A DNA stretch of 14,211 nucleotides from Candidatus Micrarchaeia archaeon. Lineage in GTDB: Archaea; Micrarchaeota; Micrarchaeia; Anstonellales; JAHKLY01. The notes under the pieces were generated by a model. It was not told the DNA's origin, made no database searches, and saw only the letters and a program-made list of their open reading frames with translations. Both the position numbers and the translations under genes were made by a program. Of the stretch, positions 1 through 6,553 are shown piece after piece. The stretch covers positions 1 through 14,211 of the forward strand of contig JBAZFO010000031.1 in the NCBI GenBank assembly GCA_041653315.1. Reading direction: 5' to 3'. Every line of letters starts with the position of its first letter. Position 1 is the first letter of the stretch.

Positions 1-801
1 TTGCAATTCTTGATTAATTAAAGTCTGAGTTAAACCAGGGGTGATATATAATTTAAATGCTTTTTTATATATTATTTTTTCAAATGAATCTTCTGTTGGT
101 ATTGTACTATCCTCTTCTTCAGTTTCTTCTTCAGCCTCTTTAATCATTTCTTCTATCTCATCTTCGCTTCTATTCTTTTTGATTTTTTTTATTTTTAATT
201 TTTGTTTTCCACTTCCAGTTGAAGGTGCAAAAGCAATCCTATCTATCTCTGATAATGTTGCTAAATAATCTTTATATTCTGGAGGCATCTCAATTTCTTC
301 TTCTTCATCAAATAAACTTTTTTGTGTTTTCTCTTCTGTTTTTTCTTGCGGTTTTTTAACTTCGAATGTTTTATGTCCTCCCATTTCAACTTCAACTAAT
401 CTTTCAAATAATTTCTCTAATGAAGGCATTAATTTATTTTTAGAATCTTCAGATTGGAAATATTTTTCTAAAGTTGGCATAAGTCTCTTTTTTATTTCTT
501 CTCTTCTCTCATTTTCTTCTTCTTTATCTTTTCCTTCCTCTATCTTTCTTGCTTTATCCATTTTTTCAGCTAAAATTTCTCCTAATGGTATTATTTCTGT
601 TTCATTATCTTTCCAAGAATTAATTATTTTTTTAGCTGTTTCTTTAACTTTTTCATCTTTATCATAAGTTAATTCATAAACTGCAAAAACTGCAGTTGGT
701 GATTCTGGATAAGAAGATAATTCTTTTGCAGCTTTTAATCTAATCTTTGCATCTGCATCATAAGATAATTTAAACCAATATTCTATTTTTTTATCTGACA
801 A
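1..801 (-). CDS. HEAT-like N-terminal domain protein, partial (3' end outside window)
   Basis: The reading frame is open from a TTG at 799-801 to the window edge (267 codons, no stop). I chose TTG over the in-frame GTG at 808-810 because that GTG lies inside the SD sequence AGGTG (808-812), which sits 6 nt before the TTG. Residues about 5-62 look like paired amphipathic helices of the HEAT/PBS-lyase type, with a conserved-looking AKIRLKAAKEL helix and a similar KVKETAKKIINSW helix. The rest is rich in Glu and Lys, with a basic patch near residues 207-215 followed by a strongly acidic run, so it is probably partly disordered. The gene lies directly after the KaiC-like gene and is probably cotranslated with it and with pfdB and pcc1. 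HEAT domains usually serve as protein-binding scaffolds. The specific function is unknown. Confidence 0.72.
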   Translation of the reverse strand, partial: MSDKKIEYWFKLSYDADAKIRLKAAKELSSYPESPTAVFAVYELTYDKDEKVKETAKKIINSWKDNETEIIPLGEILAEKMDKARKIEEGKDKEEENERREEIKKRLMPTLEKYFQSEDSKNKLMPSLEKLFERLVEVEMGGHKTFEVKKPQEKTEEKTQKSLFDEEEEIEMPPEYKDYLATLSEIDRIAFAPSTGSGKQKLKIKKIKKNRSEDEIEEMIKEAEEETEEEDSTIPTEDSFEKIIYKKAFKLYITPGLTQTLINQELQ

Positions 802-807
802 ATTAAA

Positions 808-812
808 CACCT
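808..812 (-). promoter_or_regulatory. Shine-Dalgarno site of the HEAT-like gene
   Basis: AGGTG on the minus strand overlaps the TAG stop of the KaiC-like gene and lies 6 nt before TTG. It decides the start at 801 rather than the GTG at 810. Confidence 0.6.
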
Positions 813-1497
813 AAAATACTTTTTCACCAATATAAACTTCTAATCCATTAGCATTTATTTTAAATGGAACTAATTCTTCAACATATTTTGTTCCTCTCAT
901 CTTAACTACTTCTAATGCTCTTACTCTTTTTTCTGCTCTTTGTAAATTATATAAATTAATTATTCCATCTGCAATAAATTGTTCTACTGAAAAAAGCATA
1001 TTTGTTCTTTCATATGAAGAATATTCATAAGTTAATAAAGTAGTACACTGTAATCCACTTATTAATGAAAGAAGCTCTTGTATTGTTTGTCTGTATTTTG
1101 ACTTTTCAGAAAAATTAGTTTTCAATACTGTTGCTGAATCAATAACTGCTCTAGATACATCATGTTCTACAATATACTTTTCTAAAATATCTACTAAAGC
1201 AAGAACATCTAATGATTCGGGTTTAACAATAAATATTTTTTCATTTTCTATTAATTTATCTATATCTTTCCAAGTTTTAAATGTAGATTTTATATTTTCT
1301 AAAATAGACTCTTCACTTTCAACTAATGATATAAAAACACCTGGTTCTCCTTTTAAAGCACCTCTGTATATAAACTCAAAACTCAATAAAGTTTTACCTG
1401 TACCTGGCCCACCACAAATAGAAATATCATGATATTTTGGTATTCCTCCATATAATATTCTATCCAAACCTTCTATATCAAAAGGTACTTTTTCCAC
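811..1497 (-). CDS. KaiC/RadA-like single-domain ATPase
   Basis: This 228-residue protein is a single KaiC-type RecA-fold ATPase domain. Walker A is GGPGTGKT (29-36), Walker B ends in VID (118-120) after a hydrophobic strand, and the acidic VESEE (59-63) sits where KaiC proteins carry the catalytic glutamate. The C-terminal pattern RALEVVKMRGTKY (193-205) followed by a short beta tail is typical of archaeal KaiC-like proteins. Members of this family bind and hydrolyse ATP, often as hexamers, and are linked to signalling, motility or stress. The role of single-domain archaeal forms is mostly undefined. Start is GTG, 5 nt after AGGTG. The SD overlaps the TAG stop of pfdB, and the gene's own stop abuts the HEAT-like gene, so it lies inside the pcc1-pfdB operon. 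Confidence 0.88.
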   Translation of the reverse strand: MEKVPFDIEGLDRILYGGIPKYHDISICGGPGTGKTLLSFEFIYRGALKGEPGVFISLVESEESILENIKSTFKTWKDIDKLIENEKIFIVKPESLDVLALVDILEKYIVEHDVSRAVIDSATVLKTNFSEKSKYRQTIQELLSLISGLQCTTLLTYEYSSYERTNMLFSVEQFIADGIINLYNLQRAEKRVRALEVVKMRGTKYVEELVPFKINANGLEVYIGEKVF

Positions 1498-1505
1498 AAC
1501 ACCAC

Positions 1506-1787
1506 CTATTTATCTTTTTTAAGGTCTTTTATTTTAGACTGCATTCTTTTTTCTTGAAGATCAAGTGTTTCTAATCTTTTAGAAATTACTTCTTTTTTTT
1601 CTTTTAAATCATTTTCTGCGTCTTTTTTTGAAACCTCAATTAATAAACTACCTGCAGATTTATAAATTAAACCTTTTGCATTTTCTAATTCTTTTAAAGC
1701 ATGGTCAAATTCTTTTTCTTGCATGCTTAATTGTTGTTTTTGCATATTTAAAATTTGAATTTGTTGCTGTAAATTTCCTTCATCCAT
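1506..1787 (-). CDS. pfdB: Prefoldin beta subunit
   Basis: Prefoldin is a jellyfish-shaped hexamer of two alpha and four beta subunits that captures unfolded proteins and passes them to the thermosome. This 93-residue protein is two coiled-coil helices joined by a short beta hairpin. The first helix is Gln-rich (LQQQIQIL to KELENAK), the hairpin is around LIYKSAGSLLIEV (40-52), and the second helix is KKDAENDLKEKKEVISKRLE with a charged tail. The hairpin and the DLKEKKE segment match archaeal prefoldin beta well. It is somewhat shorter than the usual 110-120 residues, mostly at the ends of the coiled coil. The start ATG is 2 nt after the pcc1 stop, with GGAGG inside the end of pcc1, so the two are translationally coupled. 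The pcc1-pfdB order matches the end of the archaeal exosome superoperon. Confidence 0.9.
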   Translation of the reverse strand: MDEGNLQQQIQILNMQKQQLSMQEKEFDHALKELENAKGLIYKSAGSLLIEVSKKDAENDLKEKKEVISKRLETLDLQEKRMQSKIKDLKKDK

Positions 1788-1789
1788 AT

Positions 1790-2032
1790 TTATCTTTCCT
1801 CCATATTATCTATTTTTTCTGTCATTGACAAAATGCGTAAATAACTATTAATAACAGACCTAAGTATTACTGCATCTTTTGCTGTAATATTAATAACAAC
1901 TATGTTTTTAATTCTTTCAATTTTAGATGAAAATCTTTCTGAGTTTTTCATTTCTGTATTAAGTACTTTTTGTATATTAATTGCTTGATTTTCAGTTTTA
2001 CAATTAATTTTTAAATTATTTTCTAATTCCAT
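1790..2032 (-). CDS. pcc1: KEOPS complex subunit Pcc1
   Basis: Pcc1 is the small dimerising subunit of KEOPS, which with Kae1, Bud32 and Cgi121 transfers threonylcarbamoyl to make t6A37 on tRNAs. At 80 residues it has the family size. The diagnostic part is the C-terminal half, a strand (NIVVINITAKD, about 43-53) running into the helix AVILRSVINSYLRIL (54-68), which matches the Pcc1 motif with Ser-Tyr-Leu-Arg near its end. Start is ATG, preceded by GGGAT as a weak SD, and a TATA-like element lies about 30 bp upstream. In many archaea pcc1 follows rpoP directly. Here about 4.5 kb of unrelated genes separates them. The last codons overlap the SD of pfdB. Confidence 0.85.
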   Translation of the reverse strand: MELENNLKINCKTENQAINIQKVLNTEMKNSERFSSKIERIKNIVVINITAKDAVILRSVINSYLRILSMTEKIDNMEER

Positions 2033-2060
2033 GTTATCCCTAATTTTATATACTTAGCAT

Positions 2061-2070
2061 ATTTTAAATA
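2061..2070 (-). promoter_or_regulatory. Probable promoter (TATA box) of the pcc1-pfdB operon
   Basis: TATTTAAAAT on the minus strand places the expected start of transcription near 2040, about 8 nt before the pcc1 ATG and just ahead of GGGAT. A second AT-rich element (2044-2052) is too close to the ATG to serve the full gene. This promoter would let the distal part of the split superoperon be transcribed on its own. It is in an AT-rich background, so confidence is limited. Confidence 0.45.
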
Positions 2071-2087
2071 GTTTTGTGAATTAAATA

Positions 2088-3503
2088 TTAACTTATTTCA
2101 TCAAACAATTTTGTAATCTCCTTAAGATCAAGGTGAAGGATTTTATTTTCATCCATACTTCTAATGCACTCTTCAGTAAAACCAGACTTTGAAACAACTA
2201 AATAATCATATTTTCCTTTAATACTCACATATTTAGATTTCCGTATTAATTCATTAATAATAGAAAAATTTTCTGGTTTTGAGTTCCATTTGATTTCACC
2301 TAAAAGAATAATATGCCCTTCTTTTGGATTATGCGCAAGAATATCTATCTCATTTCCATTTCTATCCCACCATCCACCGATACTCTCAAAACTTATTAAT
2401 TGCTCTTTTATTTTTTTACCTTGGTAACACACTAAAAGCTCTTTTATTATGTCCTCAAATACCTTTCCAACATATGCATTTAAATCTCTATTTATTATTT
2501 GCATAACATACTCTCTGTTTCCTAAAGTTATTGCAGATTGATTTTCAAAAATAAATTTATACCAAAATTTAAAAAAATTATCTTTTATTTTATATCTTCG
2601 CAGTCTTTCTTTTCCAAGAACTGGATCATTTTTTTCAACTAGGTCAAGCAAATTTTCAAGTTTGAATATATATGGGGGTAATGTTGTTGAAGATATTTTT
2701 GTAAAATCCTGAATTTCTTTTAAAACTTCTTTTCCAGAAGAGATTGATTGTAATATGGAATTATATCTTGCATGAATCCTAACGCTTTCATATTCAAGGA
2801 GTGTTTTTGGTTCATCTGATAATTCTCCATTTTCAATTAAAATCAATTCATTTATAGCACTTAATGAATCTGTAAATTTCTTTGCTTTTTCTAAATAATA
2901 AGGAGTTCCACCAAAAATGGAATAACATAATATTTTTTCCTCTTCTGAATAATCACTAAACATCATACGAAAGTCATTATATTTAAAAGGGGAAATTTTT
3001 ATCTTTAAAGCACGGCCATAAAGTGCACCTGCTTTACTATTTGTTATTTTCTGCATCATACCTATAGATGAACCAACAAGAACAATCATTATTTTATTAT
3101 TTTTAAATTCAATATCCCAATGTTTTTGCAACGAAGTGATAAATTCAGGAGACGTGTCAAGAAAACGCTGAAATTCATCTATAACTAAAATAAAATTCTC
3201 TTTATTTCCTATATATTTAAAAAAATCTTCAAAATCACCAAATATAATATTCTCCTTCAACTGTTCTTGTACTGCTTTTGATAATGCGTTTAGCTGAACA
3301 TTTCTTTCTGCAAGGTCAACATAAAAATAGAGTTTTTTTGCATCAATTTTTTCCATAAACTGCCGTATAAGTTCTGTTTTTCCAACTCTTCTTCTCCCAT
3401 AAATTGCTAGCATAACTCCATTTCCTTTTTTAATTTCATCATATTTAGTATTTAATATATTCATTTCTTTTTTGCGATCATAAAATTTTGTTCTTTCATT
3501 CAT
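2088..3503 (-). CDS. Archaeal AAA+ ATPase with C-terminal DUF234 (PD-(D/E)XK-like) domain
   Basis: This 471-residue protein has the layout of the archaeal ATPase family. An N-terminal P-loop domain carries GRRRVGKT (36-43), Walker B LVIDE (106-110), a sensor-like strand VLVGSS (141-146), and the family hallmark FGGTPYYL (198-205). A winged-helix-like segment follows at about 245-292. A C-terminal DUF234-type domain has E350, then NEIDIL (384-389) and a GEIKW strand (402-406). That E...(D/E)...EXK order is the PD-(D/E)XK nuclease pattern and looks intact. Biochemistry of the family is poorly defined, and such genes are often multicopy and mobile in archaea. Start is ATG with AGGTGA 4 nt upstream. 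The promoter overlaps two palindromic boxes, suggesting repression. Neighbours are a restriction-modification pair and hypothetical genes. Confidence 0.88.
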   Translation of the reverse strand: MNERTKFYDRKKEMNILNTKYDEIKKGNGVMLAIYGRRRVGKTELIRQFMEKIDAKKLYFYVDLAERNVQLNALSKAVQEQLKENIIFGDFEDFFKYIGNKENFILVIDEFQRFLDTSPEFITSLQKHWDIEFKNNKIMIVLVGSSIGMMQKITNSKAGALYGRALKIKISPFKYNDFRMMFSDYSEEEKILCYSIFGGTPYYLEKAKKFTDSLSAINELILIENGELSDEPKTLLEYESVRIHARYNSILQSISSGKEVLKEIQDFTKISSTTLPPYIFKLENLLDLVEKNDPVLGKERLRRYKIKDNFFKFWYKFIFENQSAITLGNREYVMQIINRDLNAYVGKVFEDIIKELLVCYQGKKIKEQLISFESIGGWWDRNGNEIDILAHNPKEGHIILLGEIKWNSKPENFSIINELIRKSKYVSIKGKYDYLVVSKSGFTEECIRSMDENKILHLDLKEITKLFDEIS

Positions 3504-3514
3504 AAATTCACCTT

Positions 3515-3554
3515 ATATTATCATGATAATATTATAATATTATTATGATAATAT
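3515..3554. promoter_or_regulatory. Putative operator: two 18-bp palindromic boxes in tandem
   Basis: Box 1 (3515-3532) is ATATTATCATGATAATAT, a perfect 18-bp palindrome. Box 2 (3537-3554) is the same sequence with one change (C to T at the eighth base). The centres are 22 bp apart, about two helical turns, so bound dimers would sit on the same DNA face. The pair covers the region from just after the ATPase gene's TATA box to 12 bp before its ATG, including the expected start of transcription. That is the position of a repressor operator. The regulator is not identified. The ATPase's own winged-helix-like segment is one candidate. Confidence 0.6.
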
Positions 3555-3557
3555 TAT

Positions 3558-3565
3558 TTTATAAA
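3558..3565 (-). promoter_or_regulatory. TATA box of the AAA-DUF234 ATPase gene
   Basis: The minus strand reads AAAGG then TTTATAAA, a near-ideal archaeal TATA box with a purine-rich BRE-like flank. Transcription would start near 3536, inside the palindromic boxes, leaving a leader of about 30 nt with a good SD before the ATG at 3503. Confidence 0.6.
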
Positions 3566-4000
3566 CCTTTCCAAACGAACAAAACATTACAATAGTAAGC
3601 CAAAAACAATGTTTTTTTTCTTTTAATATATATTAAATTCAGTAGGAAAGAATTTAAAAAAATTAATTATATACATAAATTTATTTAATAAAGAAAAGGT
3701 AAAACTTTTAAAAAATATATTTAAACTTTATACTTATTTTGATAAAAAAGGTAAGCATATTTTTATTACACAATAAAAATAATATTAATAATTTATTTTA
3801 ACTGCAATTCTTCTTGTAATTCTTGACTAAATCATAAAAACAAACTTTATTTTTGTAATTTATATATTTTAATAACTATAAGAATAATGCTATTTTTATT
3901 TTGAATATATTTAAAGATTTTATATTTTAGAATATTTATCTTAAATTCTATTAAAAATAATTGGTTTATAAAAATATTAAATTAATTAACATAGTTATAT
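3566..4000. other. AT-rich non-coding stretch
   Basis: This stretch lies between divergently transcribed genes (ATPase leftward, GIY-YIG nuclease rightward). I see no convincing open frame, tRNA or repeat array. It holds a run of eight T followed by CTTTT on the plus strand (3612-3624), a 16-bp AT-only palindrome (3622-3637), and TATA-like strings such as one near 3717-3726. In sequence this AT-rich such elements are expected by chance. It may be a decayed gene or hold a small RNA, but nothing supports either directly. Confidence 0.4.
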
Positions 4001-4008
4001 TTTTAAAT
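4001..4008 (+). promoter_or_regulatory. TATA box of the GIY-YIG nuclease gene (leaderless)
   Basis: TTTTAAAT is centred about 25 bp before the ATG at 4029, so transcription is expected to begin at or next to the start codon. No SD-like sequence lies between, which fits a leaderless mRNA. Confidence 0.45.
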
Positions 4009-4028
4009 GTGTTGTTTGTATCTTTATT

Positions 4029-4547
4029 ATGACTAAAAAGAAAAATAGAAATATTGTTCTTCTTAAAAAAATTGAAGAATTAAAAAATGAAATAGATTAT
4101 AATAATTTTGAATATAAAAAGTATTTTCAACCAATTTGTTATTTAATTCCAAACAAAAATAAAGAAAGACTGGATCTTCAAATTATTAATGAAAAAATGA
4201 TTAAAAAAGAAGGATTAGTATATATTTTTGTTATTAAAAATAAAATTTTTAAAATCGGACATACAATAAATTCAATAACAAAACGGATTCAATCATATAA
4301 TTGTGGAAAAACAGAGTATAGAATAAGTGGAACAAATTCAACCACAAATTATTTTGTTTTACAAAGCTTATTAAATATAAATAAAAAAGTCAGTATTTAT
4401 GCATTTTTTCCAGATCAACCAAAATATAAGTTATTTGAAAAAATATATACGGACAGTTACCCACCTGCAAAGAGAGCAGAAAACATAATATTAAACAACT
4501 TTATTAAAAAACATAATAAAAAACCAATTGGTTGTACTCAAAGATAA
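4029..4547 (+). CDS. GIY-YIG family nuclease, probable Type II restriction endonuclease
   Basis: This is a 172-residue protein. A Lys-rich N-terminal helix and linker (1-58) precede a GIY-YIG-like domain. GLVYIF (62-67) stands for GIY, and FKIGHT (74-79) stands for YIG with Lys in place of the second Tyr, as is common in T5orf172/MUG113-like members. A following helix holds R86, the RAENIILNNF helix supplies a metal-binding Glu (E151) and nearby Asn, and the tail is KKPIGC. GIY-YIG enzymes hydrolyse DNA using the first Tyr, the Arg and a Glu-bound metal, all of which appear present. Its stop is 1 nt from the stop of the convergent DNA methyltransferase, so the pair is best read as restriction enzyme plus modification enzyme. 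A homing-type or solitary nuclease is the alternative. The recognition site cannot be read from sequence. Confidence 0.72.
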   Translation: MTKKKNRNIVLLKKIEELKNEIDYNNFEYKKYFQPICYLIPNKNKERLDLQIINEKMIKKEGLVYIFVIKNKIFKIGHTINSITKRIQSYNCGKTEYRISGTNSTTNYFVLQSLLNINKKVSIYAFFPDQPKYKLFEKIYTDSYPPAKRAENIILNNFIKKHNKKPIGCTQR

Positions 4548-4548
4548 A

Positions 4549-5787
4549 TTACTTTTTCTTTAGATATGCACCATTAAATTTTTTAATAAATTCTGATTCT
4601 TCTTTTGTAAATTTAAAATTAATAAATATCGGAAAATTCTGTAATATTCTTATATTATTAAAATTGCCATATCTTGTTATATTATTTAAAAAAATATAAA
4701 TCTCGTTGTTTAATTCGTTTGATATTTTTTCCGCCTCTAGTTTTGAATTACATCTAATAAATGCAATACTCTGAGTCATACCACAATTATCTACAAATGT
4801 TTTATATTGATTGGTTAAAGAAATAAATACTTTCCATCCTTCTTGGTATTTATGGGGTATTTTACTATAAATAATTTGAGAAGGAGTATGATATATTTTA
4901 TATTTATAAAGGGCATCTGGCAATATTGATAAAACTTCTTTTTTTGTATATTTATGTAGATAACTTGAGGTTTCAATATTATATTTTAACAGATTTGAAT
5001 TTAATGTTTTATCAATAATTAACTTTACAATATTTGAATAATAAAGTGGGATATATTTAGAATCTATATTTAATCTTGCTTTTTCTTTATTTTTAATTTT
5101 ATAATAATTATCTATAAAAAACTCCTGTGTATTTGGTTTTTTTTGTAATAAAAACCAGGAAAAAGAAGAACCAACTTTGGGAAACCATTTCTTTGCTCCA
5201 TGTATATTCAAATAAATAAATTGATATCTACTTAAAATTTCTGGTATTTTATTACTATCTGCATATGACATCCAATTGTCTGGTACAATAAATAGAATAT
5301 ATCCATTTTTCTTTGTTATATTTATTGCTTTTAAAATAAATTTTCTCGACATATTATGATTTTTTGCCGTTCTTTTTCCATTAGTAAATTTAGCGTATGG
5401 GGGATTTGCTACAACCAAATCATATTCCTCTTTATCCTCAAATTCTAAAAAATCTTTTTTTGATATATTTATATCTTCACCGAATATTTTTTTAATATTA
5501 TTTAATCTTTTCTCATTTATATCATTAAAATATAAATTTTTTAATTTTGTTTTTTGTAGAATATATGCATGAAAATTACCATTTCCACAACAAGGATCCA
5601 ATATCTTTAACTCTTTACTTTCCCAAAAAGAAGGGGGGATTACATTAATCATATCTTCAACACAACCCATAGGAGTACAAATATCATTTGAATTAACAAA
5701 ATGACTTTCATCCAAATTAAGTTTATCTAAATACTCTTTAACTTCACTATATGTATTTTTATTAAAAGAAATGTTTTGTGTATTCAT
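4549..5787 (-). CDS. Gamma-type N6-adenine DNA methyltransferase
   Basis: The protein is 412 residues from the ATG at 5787. It has a motif X-like segment (NDICTPMG, 34-41), the SAM-binding motif I DPCCGNGNF (64-72), an acidic residue after the next strand (FNDIN), and catalytic motif IV NPPY (128-131). Order X-I-IV with a long C-terminal part is that of gamma-class adenine methyltransferases such as M.TaqI, the C-terminal region giving target recognition. Motif I has Cys for the usual Ala. A longer frame opens with TTG at 5814, but the likely TATA box (5821-5828) puts transcription start near 5800, downstream of that TTG, while GATGAT precedes the ATG. It ends 1 nt from the convergent GIY-YIG nuclease and would protect host DNA from it. 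An orphan methyltransferase is less likely. Confidence 0.88.
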   Translation of the reverse strand: MNTQNISFNKNTYSEVKEYLDKLNLDESHFVNSNDICTPMGCVEDMINVIPPSFWESKELKILDPCCGNGNFHAYILQKTKLKNLYFNDINEKRLNNIKKIFGEDINISKKDFLEFEDKEEYDLVVANPPYAKFTNGKRTAKNHNMSRKFILKAINITKKNGYILFIVPDNWMSYADSNKIPEILSRYQFIYLNIHGAKKWFPKVGSSFSWFLLQKKPNTQEFFIDNYYKIKNKEKARLNIDSKYIPLYYSNIVKLIIDKTLNSNLLKYNIETSSYLHKYTKKEVLSILPDALYKYKIYHTPSQIIYSKIPHKYQEGWKVFISLTNQYKTFVDNCGMTQSIAFIRCNSKLEAEKISNELNNEIYIFLNNITRYGNFNNIRILQNFPIFINFKFTKEESEFIKKFNGAYLKKK

Positions 5788-5820
5788 ATTATCATCTTTA
5801 ATATGAATTCCCAAAATACG

Positions 5821-5828
5821 TTTTTAAA
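5821..5828 (-). promoter_or_regulatory. TATA box of the DNA methyltransferase gene
   Basis: The minus strand reads GGAAAGA then TTTAAAAA, a BRE-like purine stretch followed by a TATA box. The expected transcription start near 5800 gives a leader of about 13 nt to the ATG at 5787 and excludes the upstream TTG. Confidence 0.5.
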
Positions 5829-5884
5829 TCTTTCCAAAGAGTAGATTTCCGGATTAACCGAAGAGAATAAATAAATTAAGTCTC

Positions 5885-6505
5885 TTAAGATGTCTTTTTC
5901 TTTAAATAAATAAACTTAGTTGGTGGTCTTTTTTCTAGATTAATCAATAATTTTGATTCAACTTCAATCAAGCTTTCAAAAAATTTAATCAAATTATTTT
6001 TTAATTCTTTTGTCCTTATTCTTTCATTATCAGATTCAAAATCTATTTTAAATCCATGCTCCTTACGTATTTTTAAATCATATAAATAACACAAAATGAA
6101 AAAAATATTAGTTATAGTTTCAGAAATGCATTTGCGTATTTCAGTTGATCTAGTCAACCCATAAATATTAAAAAAAGAATAATAATATTCATAAAAATAT
6201 CCATAGGCATTATGTTCTAATAAATCAGTTATTAGTTCTTTTTCATCTCTTTTTTTAATCATTTGAATTAACTCATTATAAAAATCTATACCTACAGCAG
6301 AAAAATAACCAAAATTTTGATCTAGTGTAAATAGTTTGCGTTCAAATTTAAAACTAAAAAAATTAAAATCACTAATTTCAAGAGCTAAACGTTGTAAAAT
6401 TATTTGTTCTTCTTTCAGTATTTTTTTATTTTGAAATTTAGTATAACATTCATTCGTAACCATTCCAAGAATAAATGTAACAATTAAATTTATAATCTCT
6501 TTCAT
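5885..6505 (-). CDS. Membrane-anchored helical protein of unknown function
   Basis: I do not recognise this 206-residue protein. Residues 5-18 (INLIVTFILGMVTN) form a short N-terminal hydrophobic helix that looks like a signal anchor, followed by a Lys-rich segment (24-34). The rest appears mostly helical and rich in aromatic residues (YGYFYEYYYSFF, 101-112), with a second hydrophobic stretch ITNIFFILCYLY (131-142) that may be buried or membrane-associated, and a Lys-rich C-terminus. The topology suggests one anchor and a cytoplasmic body. It lies upstream of the methyltransferase on the same strand, first in the island after rpoP. A TATA-like element sits about 25 bp before the ATG and no SD is visible, so the mRNA is probably leaderless. 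A defence-related role is suggested only by location. Confidence 0.65.
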   Translation of the reverse strand: MKEIINLIVTFILGMVTNECYTKFQNKKILKEEQIILQRLALEISDFNFFSFKFERKLFTLDQNFGYFSAVGIDFYNELIQMIKKRDEKELITDLLEHNAYGYFYEYYYSFFNIYGLTRSTEIRKCISETITNIFFILCYLYDLKIRKEHGFKIDFESDNERIRTKELKNNLIKFFESLIEVESKLLINLEKRPPTKFIYLKKKTS

Positions 6506-6524
6506 AATAACTCTTTAAAATTTT

Positions 6525-6535
6525 TATTTTTATAA
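6525..6535 (-). promoter_or_regulatory. TATA-like promoter of the membrane-anchored protein gene
   Basis: TTATAAAAATA on the minus strand is centred about 25 bp before the ATG at 6505, implying a leaderless or nearly leaderless transcript. It lies directly beyond the T-rich terminator of the rpoP operon. The AT-rich background limits confidence. Confidence 0.4.
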
Positions 6536-6553
6536 TCTGTAATTCTTTTTGTT

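Noticed and set aside
41..268. Plus-strand open frame, Ser/Phe/Ile-rich
   Set aside because: It lies entirely opposite the HEAT-like gene and is the complement of its Glu/Lys-rich codons.
1628..1828. Plus-strand hydrophobic open frame
   Set aside because: It is antisense to pfdB and has no promoter, SD or recognisable family.
2324..2506. Plus-strand open frame opposite the ATPase gene
   Set aside because: It is antisense to the DUF234 domain, whose conserved residues show the other strand is coding.
3622..3637. 16-bp palindrome TTTAATATATATTAAA
   Set aside because: It contains only A and T in a very AT-rich gap, where such palindromes are expected by chance.
4522..4533. Perfect 12-bp palindrome AACCAATTGGTT near the end of the GIY-YIG gene
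   Set aside because: It lies inside coding sequence and is short. It might be taken for a terminator stem or a recognition site, but nothing supports either.
5788..5814. N-terminal extension of the methyltransferase from a TTG codon
   Set aside because: The likely TATA box at 5821-5828 starts transcription downstream of this TTG, and the ATG at 5787 has a better context.
5847..5862. Imperfect inverted repeat TTCCGGATTAACCGAA upstream of the methyltransferase promoter
   Set aside because: The arms pair over only five bases with a bulge and there is no second copy, so it is too weak to call a regulatory site.
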